Below are positions 1 through 5,901 of a stretch of 5,901 nucleotides of DNA, piece by piece. The first letter of the stretch is position 1. Every line of letters begins with the position of its first letter. The notes under the pieces are model-generated. The model worked only from the letters and a program-made list of their open reading frames with translations. It did no database searches and was not told the origin of the DNA. This DNA is from JBHIEE01 sp046760445. Its GTDB lineage: Bacteria; Acidobacteriota; Aminicenantia; JdFR-78. Location: positions 1 to 5,901 of the forward strand of contig JBHIEE010000150.1 in the NCBI GenBank assembly GCA_046760445.1. The letters are read 5' to 3'. A program made the translations under genes and the position numbers.

Positions 1-10
1 TTTGCCACAG

Positions 11-34
11 TGGTATACCCCAAGTGGTGTACCA
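11..34. repeat. Inverted repeat upstream of the gldG-like gene
   Basis: Arms TGGTATACC (11-19) and GGTGTACCA (26-34) can form a 9-bp stem with one G-U wobble around a 6-base loop. The left arm contains a perfect 8-bp palindrome (12-19). An AT-rich run follows (37-54), so it could be a weak transcription terminator for an upstream gene, part of a dispersed repeat, or an operator-like site. The sequence alone does not decide between these. No reading frame through 1-68 gives a recognisable protein end. Confidence 0.4.
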
Positions 35-68
35 ACTTTTGATATTTGATTTTTATGTGAGGTAATCG

Positions 69-1613
69 ATGGGACGATTAAAAGGAATTTTAAATTACAT
101 TGGATTAGGATTAATTATTCTTTCTGGTTTTGCTTTAAAAATATGGCCCTATAAAAAAATTTATGCTTTAATTTTAGCCTCAATTGGTTTAGCTCTGTTA
201 ATCAGTTACTTGGTTTTTAATCTGGCAAAATTAAAAGAAAATTTGAAACGAAAATCATTTCTTTATTCAGGGAATTTAATTATTATCGTCATTCTCGTTT
301 TTGCCATATTAGTGCTGTTGAATTATCTCTTTTCCCGTCATCACTATAGATTTGATTTTACTGAAGGTAAAATTCACAGTTTATCGGATCAATCAATTAA
401 GGTTTTAAAGAATTTGAAAGAAGACATTCATATTAAAGCTTTTTTCCGGGAAGGAGGCTTCCAGCGTTCAAAAATGGAAGACTTACTCAAAATCTATGCT
501 TATCATTCTAAAAAAATTAAATACGAATTTATTGACCCGGATAAAAACCCGGGTCTGGTTAAAAGATATGACATTCTACAGGATGGAACTACTGTTTTTG
601 AATGTGGTGATAAAGATACACGAATAACCACCACTTCAGAAGAGGATATTACTAATTCAATAATTAAAATATCAAGAAAGAAGAAGAAAATAATATACTT
701 CTTAGAAGGACACGGAGAAAAAAGCATCGAAGACGAATCTAAAAATGGCTACAGCCACGTGAAAAGTGAACTCCAGAAACTTGGTTATGAAGTAAAAAAG
801 ATTGTTCTTGCCCTGGAAGATAATTTCAAAGATGATATTTCCTTATTAATAATTCCTGGGATCAAAAAAGACTTACTTCCTCAGGAGCTCGAAACAATTG
901 ATAATTATATAAAAAAAGGTGGGAGAGTATTTTTTATGGTCGATCCAGAAAATTCACCAGTGATCACCACCTATCTAAAAAAATATGGAATTAAATTAGA
1001 AAAAGATTTGGTGGTTGATACAGTCTCCCGAGTCTTAGGAGGGGACTACTTTATGCCTGTGGTCAGTAATTATGAATCTCACCCCATTACTGAAAAATTC
1101 AGATATGCTACTTTCTTCCCGTTGGCTCGGTCAGTAGATAAAGTAGAATCTTCTCCTGAAGGTATTTCGGTCAAGGTTATTGCTAAAACCAGCCCTAACT
1201 CTTGGGCCGAACGAAACCTCGAGCAAAAAGAAATAACATTTAATCCAAATGAGGATCGTCAAGGACCTATTCCTGTCGCAGGGGTAGCAACAATTAAACA
1301 GAAGTCAGAAAACAGAAAACAGAAAACAGAGAAGCAGGAAAAAGAGGGACGGATAGCTGTTTTTGGAGACTCTGATTTTGTGAGCAATAATTACTATCAT
1401 CTCTCTGGAAATGGTAATCTTTTCCTTAATACAGTAAACTGGCTGACTGAAGAAGCAGATCTCATTTCTATTCAGTCCAAGACTACCTCTCCACGAACAA
1501 TTCAATTAACCCCTGTCCAAGGAAGATTAATATTCTTTACCTCTGTTATAATTTTACCTTTGTTAATTCTTATTACTGGCATATCTATCTGGGTAAGGAG
1601 AAGAGCAAAATGA
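69..1613 (+). CDS. GldG-like ABC-transporter auxiliary protein
   Basis: This 514-residue membrane protein belongs to the GldG / ABC_transp_aux family. These are the large extracytoplasmic partners of ABC-2 type transporters; in Flavobacterium the GldA-GldF-GldG complex supports gliding, while elsewhere the substrate is unknown. Membrane segments are visible at about 8-26, 31-53 and 68-88, with another near the C-terminus at 486-508 followed by a basic tail (VRRRAK). Just after the third segment comes the family signature RFDFTEGKIHSLSDQS (94-109). Other hallmarks are FLEGHGEKS (211-219), KKGGRVFFMVDP (282-293), SWAERNL (378-384) and VFGDSDFVSN (431-440) followed by NLFLNTVNWL (450-459). The start is supported by GAGGT at 59-63, five bases before the ATG. 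Its stop overlaps the next gene's start. A repeat-derived insertion occupies residues about 411-424. The permease and ATPase partners are expected upstream. Family assignment is secure; the transported substrate is not known. Confidence 0.9.
   Translation: MGRLKGILNYIGLGLIILSGFALKIWPYKKIYALILASIGLALLISYLVFNLAKLKENLKRKSFLYSGNLIIIVILVFAILVLLNYLFSRHHYRFDFTEGKIHSLSDQSIKVLKNLKEDIHIKAFFREGGFQRSKMEDLLKIYAYHSKKIKYEFIDPDKNPGLVKRYDILQDGTTVFECGDKDTRITTTSEEDITNSIIKISRKKKKIIYFLEGHGEKSIEDESKNGYSHVKSELQKLGYEVKKIVLALEDNFKDDISLLIIPGIKKDLLPQELETIDNYIKKGGRVFFMVDPENSPVITTYLKKYGIKLEKDLVVDTVSRVLGGDYFMPVVSNYESHPITEKFRYATFFPLARSVDKVESSPEGISVKVIAKTSPNSWAERNLEQKEITFNPNEDRQGPIPVAGVATIKQKSENRKQKTEKQEKEGRIAVFGDSDFVSNNYYHLSGNGNLFLNTVNWLTEEADLISIQSKTTSPRTIQLTPVQGRLIFFTSVIILPLLILITGISIWVRRRAK
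1299..1333 (+). repeat. Five-copy 7-base tandem repeat inside the gldG-like gene
   Basis: Five consecutive 7-base units are visible: CAGAAGT, then CAGAAAA three times, then CAGAGAA. Because 21 bases equal seven codons, the array is read in frame as two similar heptads, QKSENRK (residues 411-417) and QKTEKQE (418-424). It lies between a predicted strand (PVAGVATI) and the conserved GRIAVFGDSDF strand, a place where relatives, as I remember them, have only a short loop. The insertion leaves the frame intact and is very hydrophilic, so it probably forms a surface loop. It resembles AGAAAACAG-type intergenic repeats that I recall from candidate-phylum genomes, but I cannot verify that here. Confidence 0.8.
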
Positions 1614-2953
1614 GACCAAGAACAACTATCTTTTTATTAATCCTTTTTATAGTCCTTTCAGTTTTAGTTTATTTTCTTGAATTCAAAACAGAACAAAAAG
1701 AGAAAGAAGAAAAATTAATTGAGCTTTCTTCTGATAAAATTACCAAAATATCTTTTCAAAAAAAAGATGAGCCCTTAGTTTTCGAAAGGGATAAAAATAA
1801 TGAATGGAAGATCACATCTCCCCTTCAAGTTAAAGCTGATCAGTATGAAGTGAATAGATTGGCTGAAGATTTCTCTGTCCTAAAAATAGAAAGAGTAGTT
1901 GAAGAAAATCCTCGAAACTTAGCTTCCTATCAGATTCCATCTCAGGAAATTACTCTATGGTCAAAAGAAAAACCACAGCCAATTGTTTTACAAATTGGGA
2001 TGGTTAATCCTTTAGACCAGACTTTATATGCTAAAAGAAAAGATGAAAAAAGAGTTGTTTTAATTCCCAGCCATTTAAAAACAATAATTGATAAATCTTT
2101 ATTTGATTTTCGAGAAAAGGAAATCTTTGAATTTGATAAAGAAGATATAGGAAAAATAGCTGTCCAAGGAAAGGATTTCTCCTGGTTAGCTGTTAAGAGA
2201 AGAAATGAAGAATGGTTTTTTGAAACACCAGTAAAATCTTTAATTAAAAAAGGCAAAATAGACGATCTTCTTTACACACTTTCCAATTTGAGAGCCAAAA
2301 AATTTATCTCTGAGCAAAAAACTGCAGAAGAAATTAAAAAACATGGTCTATCTGAACCGGATTTCAAAATTACTCTCACTTTACCTTTAGAAAATAAAGA
2401 ATTTTCCTTCTTATTAAATAAGCAGAATGATACTTTTTATGTGACCACTACTCTTTCTCCAAAAATTATTACTGCTGATGATTTTATCTTGACTGATTTA
2501 AATAAAAGGCCGGAAGAACTAAGAGAAAAAAATATTGCTGTTTTCTATAGCTTTGAGGTTAAAAAATTGAAATTAAAAAAAGAAGGAAAAGAATTTCTCC
2601 TCGAAAAAGATAAAGAAGATAACTGGAATTTCATCCAGCCAAAAAAATCAAAAGCGGATAATGGGAAAATTGAGAACTTTATCAGAAAAATAGAAGGTCT
2701 GGAAACGAAAGAATTTATTGATCCACCTTTTGAGATAAGACAATATGGACTGGACAAGCCTCAGGGAGAAGTAACAATCTGGACCGAAGAAGACAACAAA
2801 TTGCGAAAAACTACTCTTTTAATTGGCTCAGAAAATAAGGAAAAAAAGCAAGTCTTTATCAAAGATGTCCGCCTACCCTACGTTTTCTTAGTAGACTCTC
2901 CATTCCTTGAAGAATTTCCAAAAGAAATAAAGGATTGGAAAGAAGAATCCTAA
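1610..2953 (+). CDS. Membrane-anchored DUF4340 protein
   Basis: This is a 447-residue protein of the DUF4340 family, which is commonly encoded directly after GldG-type genes and is presumed to work with the same ABC transporter on the outer face of the membrane. A single N-terminal anchor (residues 5-24) precedes a lysine- and glutamate-rich domain. Three tandem units can be aligned by eye, at about 43-165, 180-306 and 316-437. Each has an opening strand (ITKISFQ, IGKIAVQ, VKKLKLK), then a W followed by a proline (WKITSP, WFFETP, WNFIQP), and then an amphipathic helix. The units also share a hinge such as IKKHGLSEPDFKITL (242-256) or IRQYGLDKPQGEVTI (376-390). The first two units end in REKEI and REKNI. 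The start overlaps the GldG stop as ATGA, with AAGGAG at 1595-1600, pointing to translational coupling. The molecular function is unknown. Confidence 0.87.
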   Translation: MRPRTTIFLLILFIVLSVLVYFLEFKTEQKEKEEKLIELSSDKITKISFQKKDEPLVFERDKNNEWKITSPLQVKADQYEVNRLAEDFSVLKIERVVEENPRNLASYQIPSQEITLWSKEKPQPIVLQIGMVNPLDQTLYAKRKDEKRVVLIPSHLKTIIDKSLFDFREKEIFEFDKEDIGKIAVQGKDFSWLAVKRRNEEWFFETPVKSLIKKGKIDDLLYTLSNLRAKKFISEQKTAEEIKKHGLSEPDFKITLTLPLENKEFSFLLNKQNDTFYVTTTLSPKIITADDFILTDLNKRPEELREKNIAVFYSFEVKKLKLKKEGKEFLLEKDKEDNWNFIQPKKSKADNGKIENFIRKIEGLETKEFIDPPFEIRQYGLDKPQGEVTIWTEEDNKLRKTTLLIGSENKEKKQVFIKDVRLPYVFLVDSPFLEEFPKEIKDWKEES

Positions 2954-2988
2954 TTAATACATTTATAAAAAATATCTCAAGCGAAAAA

Positions 2989-2994
2989 AGGAGG
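2989..2994 (+). promoter_or_regulatory. Ribosome binding site of the cyclase gene
   Basis: A full AGGAGG sits five bases before the ATG at 3000 and eight before a second in-frame ATG at 3003. Either could be used; the choice changes only one residue ahead of the signal peptide. The 46-base gap after DUF4340 shows no clear terminator or promoter, so read-through from the upstream pair is possible. Confidence 0.75.
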
Positions 2995-2999
2995 GTAAA

Positions 3000-3809
3000 A
3001 TGATGAAGGTAATGAACAATTTTTTAAAAAATTGTGTGGTGTTTATTTCAATTAGTTTTGTCATTGGTGTATTTCTCTATACTCAAGACTTCAAGGGAAA
3101 ATTACTGGATATGACTTATCCCTTTGATGAGACTACAATTTATTGGCCAACTGCCAAGTCTTTTAAGTTAAATAAAGTTTTCTGGGGAATTACTGAAAGA
3201 GGCTGGTGGTATGCTTCTAATGAATACAGTGCCTCTGAGCATGGAGGAACCCATGTAGACGTTCCTATCCATTTTGCCCAGAAGGGACGGACTATTGACC
3301 AGATTCCACTGCAGGAATGGATAGGTCCAGCAGTTAAGATAGATGTCGCTAAGAAATGCGAGAAAAATCGGGATTACCTTCTTTCTGTTGATAATATTAA
3401 AAACTGGGAGCAAAAATATGGAAAAATTCCTGATGGTGCCTGGGTAATTATGTATACTGGTATAGACACCAAATATTATCCTAATAAGAAAAAAGTCCTG
3501 GGAACAGATAAAACAGGTGAAGAAGCTATTCCTGAACTAAGCTTTCCTGGCTTCTCACCCGAATCAACTGAATTTTTGGTAAAAGAGAGAAATATTACTG
3601 GAATAGCCATTGATACTCCGAGTATAGATTATGGAAAATCAAAAGACTTTAAAGTTCATCAAATTCTTTTTATTGCTAATAAACTTGCTTTAGAAAATAT
3701 AGCCAATTTGGATAAACTCCCTCCTGCTGGAGCAATGCTTTATGTCATCCCGATGCTTATTAAAGAGGGAACAGGCGCACCAGCCAGGGTTTTTGCTATC
3801 CTTCAATAA
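3000..3809 (+). CDS. Exported cyclase-family metal-dependent hydrolase (kynurenine-formamidase-like)
   Basis: This 269-residue enzyme belongs to the cyclase family (PF04199), which includes the bacterial kynurenine formamidase KynB and other metal-dependent amide or ester hydrolases. The signature EHGGTHVDVPIHF (80-92) supplies the expected H-x3-H-x-D-x3-H set: H81, H85, D87 and the catalytic-type H91. A second conserved pair is H220 in DFKVHQIL and E232 in ALENIANL, after GIAIDTPSIDYG (201-212). The C-terminal GTGAPARVFAIL (257-268) matches the usual family ending. Residues 1-28 have a basic start and a hydrophobic run (12-27), so the enzyme is probably secreted to the periplasm or membrane-anchored. 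No lipobox is seen. None of the neighbours is a tryptophan-degradation gene, so the substrate cannot be assigned and the kynB name is not justified. The active site looks intact. Confidence 0.88.
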   Translation: MMKVMNNFLKNCVVFISISFVIGVFLYTQDFKGKLLDMTYPFDETTIYWPTAKSFKLNKVFWGITERGWWYASNEYSASEHGGTHVDVPIHFAQKGRTIDQIPLQEWIGPAVKIDVAKKCEKNRDYLLSVDNIKNWEQKYGKIPDGAWVIMYTGIDTKYYPNKKKVLGTDKTGEEAIPELSFPGFSPESTEFLVKERNITGIAIDTPSIDYGKSKDFKVHQILFIANKLALENIANLDKLPPAGAMLYVIPMLIKEGTGAPARVFAILQ

Positions 3810-3932
3810 CTTTAAAAGTAGTCATGTGAACGCATTCAAAGGAATAAGAAAAGATTATAACTAAAACATCCTGTAAATAGGCATCTTAATATTGAGAGAG
3901 ACTTTATCTTTATCCTGCGTCTTTCTTGGCAA

Positions 3933-4418
3933 TTAAAACTTATAGCCGACAGTAAACTTTGCTAAAGTTATATCCGCTACTATAATCTTTATTTCGAAGA
4001 ACCCTTTACTCCCTCTCTTCAGTTTCTTTTCAATACCAGTCAATAAATTTATGCTCGCTTCAGTTTTACTTCTACCATGTCCCATTCTATCTTCCCAATT
4101 ATAATTATTAATTCCTACTCCTCCTCCTACATAAGGGCCAAATCTTGGTCTTTTAATCATATAGAGAAATTCAAGTCCAAGAGCTAAGGTTGTTCTATTA
4201 TCTCCTATACCTACTTCAAAATTAGGCTGAAAATTTACCCTCTCAAGGATCTCATATATTGTAAAATGAAACCCTAAATTTACTTGAGTTAAAGTTCCTG
4301 CTGAAAATCCAATTCTTGGACCAAACCCTCCAATCTGTTGAGAATTGAGCGGAAAGAAGGAAAAAAGACTAAAGGATAAAAATATTAATATTTTCTTTAA
4401 ATTTTTCATTTCTTTCAT
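3933..4418 (-). CDS. Small outer-membrane beta-barrel protein (hypothetical)
   Basis: This encodes 161 residues from the ATG at 4418. A second ATG at 4409 is equally plausible, and a longer form from a TTG at 4454 is possible; no start has a good Shine-Dalgarno sequence. Residues 1-26 form a classical signal peptide: a lysine-rich start, the core ILIFLSFSLFSFF, then a likely cut near LNS-QQ. The mature part has alternating aromatic and small residues in short strands separated by turns, for example LGFHFTIYEIL, TTLALGLEFLYMI, GPYVGGGVGIN and LAKFTVGYKF. It ends in phenylalanine, as outer-membrane barrel proteins usually do for BAM recognition. The size suggests about eight strands, like OmpA/OmpX-type barrels. 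I do not recognise a specific family. It lies 78 bases downstream of the Memo gene on the same strand and may share its transcript. Confidence 0.7.
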   Translation of the reverse strand: MKEMKNLKKILIFLSFSLFSFFPLNSQQIGGFGPRIGFSAGTLTQVNLGFHFTIYEILERVNFQPNFEVGIGDNRTTLALGLEFLYMIKRPRFGPYVGGGVGINNYNWEDRMGHGRSKTEASINLLTGIEKKLKRGSKGFFEIKIIVADITLAKFTVGYKF

Positions 4419-4532
4419 TCTAAAGATAATACTAAAATTATTTAAGAAAAACAAATCTTTAGGTTTTTAAAATTAAAGTCACTAAAATTTATCTTCATGA
4501 TAATGAACTAAACATATGACTAAAAGCTCACT

Positions 4533-5678
4533 TCATTCTTCAGAAGTTTGAAAATAAGCAATAGAAGCAAATCCTACCCAATGATGTAAATTTGAATAAT
4601 AAGTAGTTCCTAAATTCACTTCCTGAAAAGGTAAAGCAGGAAAACTAATACTTGTTCCGTATCGTAGAACCGCACCAGTAAGTGGCTTTTGATTTAAATC
4701 TCTCATGAGGTGAACCAAGAAATCAAGTCCCATAGGAACTGAAAAACGGCCGCACCAGGTAATCCGGTAGGTATATGGATCCTCAGGGTCAACGCATTTC
4801 CAGAAGAAGTTTCTTACCTTGGACGAATTGAGTTTTCCACAAAGATATTTACTAATAAGATTTTGATCCTGTTCCACTGCTTTCTTGTAGCCATCAGCAT
4901 CAGTCCCAAAAGGATGATAGTTATAATAACTCCATCCATAATCACCATAATGGACACAATCAGTAGAAATGAGAAAAGCGATATCTCTTCCGAGTTCCCA
5001 GTTATTCTTTTCAATAATTTCTCTAAAGGCTGAAGCCAAATTAGAGGCTAATTGATCCATTCTTTCCCATTTCATATAAGGAACAAGAATAGGCACAATC
5101 TCTACTTCGCGGTTGAAGTACTGAAGAAAAGGAATTAAGGCTTCTACAGAATGTTCTACACTATGAATTTCATTATCTATAAGGTAATCCTCCTTGGAAA
5201 GTCGATTTATAACTTCTTCTCTAACTTCTGACATAGGGACATTTCCATAAGGTCCTCTCCACTTCTTGAAAGAATCAAAAACAAACTTATCATAGACACC
5301 AAAGGTTTTTGCCCAATGGCAGACACCAAATATCACTACTGCTTTGGCTTTGATATAGCGCATTAATTGGATATAACCTCTGCCAGCGTAGAAGTAGTCA
5401 TCATGGGGAGAAATACCAGCAATCAAAACTGTCTCAGAAGTAAAGCTATATTTTTTCTGATTATCGAAAATTTGATTCTTCTCAACTTCCTCAAGAGAAT
5501 TCACTACATGCTCTATTTGCTCTTTGGTATGAGCAAAGCCCACAATATCTACTAATCCCCTTAATCCATCCTGGGAAGGAATAGCTACTCTTTTAAGAAG
5601 CTGCTTTTTTGGAATCTGGGAAAACATCATAGAACTCCCCAGAATAAAAACAACTAAAAACAGAATTTTTTTATTCAT
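4533..5678 (-). CDS. Exported Memo-family protein (AmmeMemoRadiSam system protein B)
   Basis: This 381-residue protein is of the Memo family (PF01875), structurally related to LigB-type class III extradiol dioxygenases. Bacterial and archaeal members are named AmmeMemoRadiSam protein B because they often accompany an AMMECR1 protein and a radical-SAM enzyme; neither is in this window. All metal-site positions known from human MEMO1 have counterparts: H92 in SPHDDYFYAG, H121 in GVCHWAK, D240 and H243 in STDCVHYGDYG, and C309 in TWCGRFSVP. The family motif EHSVEALIPFLQYF (175-188) is also present. Residues 1-20 (core ILFLVVFILG, probable cut at MFS-QIP) form a signal peptide, so the protein is predicted to act outside the cytoplasm. 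The ATG at 5678 is chosen because GGAGG (5685-5689) lies six bases before it; the TTG at 5684 directly abuts that site and is too close. The biochemical activity is unknown. Confidence 0.88.
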   Translation of the reverse strand: MNKKILFLVVFILGSSMMFSQIPKKQLLKRVAIPSQDGLRGLVDIVGFAHTKEQIEHVVNSLEEVEKNQIFDNQKKYSFTSETVLIAGISPHDDYFYAGRGYIQLMRYIKAKAVVIFGVCHWAKTFGVYDKFVFDSFKKWRGPYGNVPMSEVREEVINRLSKEDYLIDNEIHSVEHSVEALIPFLQYFNREVEIVPILVPYMKWERMDQLASNLASAFREIIEKNNWELGRDIAFLISTDCVHYGDYGWSYYNYHPFGTDADGYKKAVEQDQNLISKYLCGKLNSSKVRNFFWKCVDPEDPYTYRITWCGRFSVPMGLDFLVHLMRDLNQKPLTGAVLRYGTSISFPALPFQEVNLGTTYYSNLHHWVGFASIAYFQTSEE

Positions 5679-5823
5679 TAGCAACCTCCATCTTTATTTG
5701 AGCATTTTCAGATATGAAAATCAAACCCAGGTCAGGGTTTTTATATCTTGTTTTTGGGCTACCTCCACATAAGTTAAAATCACAAATTCCTTGCCCTGTA
5801 CCGTAATGGTTCAGGGCAAACAC
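5671..5823 (-). CDS. Possible 50-residue small ORF overlapping the Memo start
   Basis: A - strand frame is open from GTG at 5823 (or TTG at 5826) to TAA at 5671-5673. Its last codons contain the Memo ribosome site, and its stop overlaps the Memo start in ATGAATAA. The translation looks protein-like, with segments such as NHYGTGQGICDF, NLCGGSPKTRY, NPDLGLIFIS and ENAQIKMEV. There are two cysteines, no signal peptide and no recognisable family. Against it: there is no properly spaced ribosome site at either start, it runs through two hairpins, and a second - strand frame is open for about 30 codons over part of the same stretch. It may be a real leader peptide, a degraded gene end, or a chance frame through a dispersed repeat. 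Confidence 0.25.
   Translation of the reverse strand: MFALNHYGTGQGICDFNLCGGSPKTRYKNPDLGLIFISENAQIKMEVANE
5685..5689 (-). promoter_or_regulatory. Ribosome binding site that fixes the Memo start
   Basis: On the - strand GGAGG is followed by six bases and then ATG at 5678. This strong site favours that ATG over the TTG at 5684, which would leave no spacer. The same nonamer TGGAGGTTG recurs upstream (reverse complement of 5842-5850), where no good start follows at proper spacing. Confidence 0.75.
5710..5748. other. Two-part hairpin in the Memo leader
   Basis: Perfect outer arms AGATAT (5710-5715) and ATATCT (5743-5748) enclose perfect inner arms AAACCC (5723-5728) and GGGTTT (5735-5740) around a 6-base loop, with an asymmetric 7/2 internal loop. 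On the - strand it lies about 30 bases before the Memo start, so it could be a structured leader. On the + strand the inner stem is followed by TTTAT, a weak terminator-like arrangement. It matches no riboswitch class that I recognise. Confidence 0.5.
5791..5819. repeat. 29-base near-perfect palindrome
   Basis: Arms TTGCCCTGTACC (5791-5802) and GGTTCAGGGCAA (5808-5819) pair at 11 of 12 positions around the loop GTAAT. The strong GC core (CCCTG/CAGGG) stands out from the AT-rich surroundings. No T-run follows on either strand, so it is not a typical intrinsic terminator. A REP-type mobile palindrome or the end of a small repeat element is more likely. Confidence 0.7.
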
Positions 5824-5849
5824 CAAATATCAAATAAATTTCAACCTCC

Positions 5850-5891
5850 AATGACCCCTTCGGCCCGAGCTCAGGACGAGGGCAAATGACC
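5850..5891. repeat. REP-like GC-rich block between short direct repeats
   Basis: A GC-rich stretch (about 5855-5883) containing CCCTTCGG, the palindrome GAGCTC, CAGGACGA and GGGC is flanked by the direct repeat AATGACC (5850-5856 and 5885-5891). Its composition contrasts sharply with the AT-rich surroundings. It resembles, from memory, the widespread CCTTCGACAAGCTCAGGA-type interspersed repeat. The direct repeats could be a target duplication or two units of an AATGACC-type tandem repeat. The rest of the window's right end (5824-5849, 5892-5901) is AT-rich and shows no gene. Confidence 0.5.
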
Positions 5892-5901
5892 AAAACAATT
5901 A

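Noticed and set aside
3..65. Open frame ending in TAA three bases before the GldG start, a possible end of the upstream permease
   Set aside because: The 20-residue translation does not look like a permease tail, the other two frames are equally uninformative, and the region contains an inverted repeat. Not enough to call a gene.
503..727. Open frame on the opposite strand of the gldG-like gene, and similar ones within the other genes (1305-1505, 1942-2256, 2545-2757, 3168-3413, 4814-5014, 5367-5555)
   Set aside because: They lie inside well-supported genes in other frames and have no recognisable protein features.
3810..3932. Terminator between the convergent genes, for example GAGAGAC (3895-3901) with GTCTTTC (3918-3924)
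   Set aside because: The stem is short with a wobble and a 16-base loop, and no proper T-run follows. I would not call it.
4494..4507. Short palindrome TTCAT/ATGAA between the barrel and Memo genes
   Set aside because: Five AT-rich base pairs in AT-rich DNA are expected by chance.
5385..5405. PHDDY in the Memo protein read as a PIG-L deacetylase-type motif (PHPDDE)
   Set aside because: The surrounding sequence and all other motifs match Memo, where this position is the PHAGY motif.
5660..5684. TTG at 5684 as the Memo start
   Set aside because: It lies immediately after GGAGG with no spacer, whereas the ATG at 5678 has normal spacing and begins an ideal signal peptide.
1..5901. CRISPR array, tRNA, rRNA or transposase gene
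   Set aside because: No regularly spaced repeats, cloverleaf-like sequences, rRNA motifs or transposase motifs were seen on either strand.

Overview
The window is AT-rich bacterial DNA with five confident protein-coding genes: three on the + strand (69-3809) facing two on the - strand (3933-5678). Every one of the five products carries a signal peptide or membrane segment. One product looks like an outer-membrane beta-barrel ending in an aromatic residue, so the source is probably a diderm (Gram-negative-type) bacterium. AT-rich composition, a GldG/DUF4340 pair, an exported Memo-family protein and tracts that look like dispersed repeats would fit an uncultured lineage such as Aminicenantes or a similar candidate phylum. 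That placement is an inference; no rRNA or other phylogenetic marker is present.

Left part (1-2953): after a short inverted repeat come a GldG-type auxiliary protein of an ABC transporter (69-1613) and a membrane-anchored DUF4340 protein (1610-2953). They overlap by 4 bases (ATGA) and are almost certainly co-translated. The ABC permease and ATPase that normally accompany them would lie upstream, outside the window. The GldG reading frame contains a tandem array of a 7-base unit that encodes a heptad-like, charged insertion.

Middle (3000-3809): a metal-dependent cyclase/kynurenine-formamidase-family hydrolase with an N-terminal export signal and a complete set of the expected metal and catalytic residues. 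It follows DUF4340 by 46 bases on the same strand. A 123-base convergent gap (3810-3932) separates it from the - strand genes; I see no convincing terminator there.

Right part (3933-5901), on the - strand: an exported Memo-family protein (AmmeMemoRadiSam protein B; 4533-5678) is followed 78 bases downstream by a small outer-membrane beta-barrel protein (3933-4418). Memo keeps all ligand positions known from human MEMO1 but has a signal peptide, which is unusual for a family best known in the cytoplasm. Its upstream region (5679-5901) is dense in structure: two hairpins, a REP-like GC-rich block between short direct repeats, and a 50-codon open frame whose stop overlaps the Memo start. This is the least explained part of the window.

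Taken together the window is an envelope-oriented neighbourhood. I do not see a complete previously undescribed system. The best leads are the exported Memo with its unusual leader and the repeat-derived insertion in GldG.
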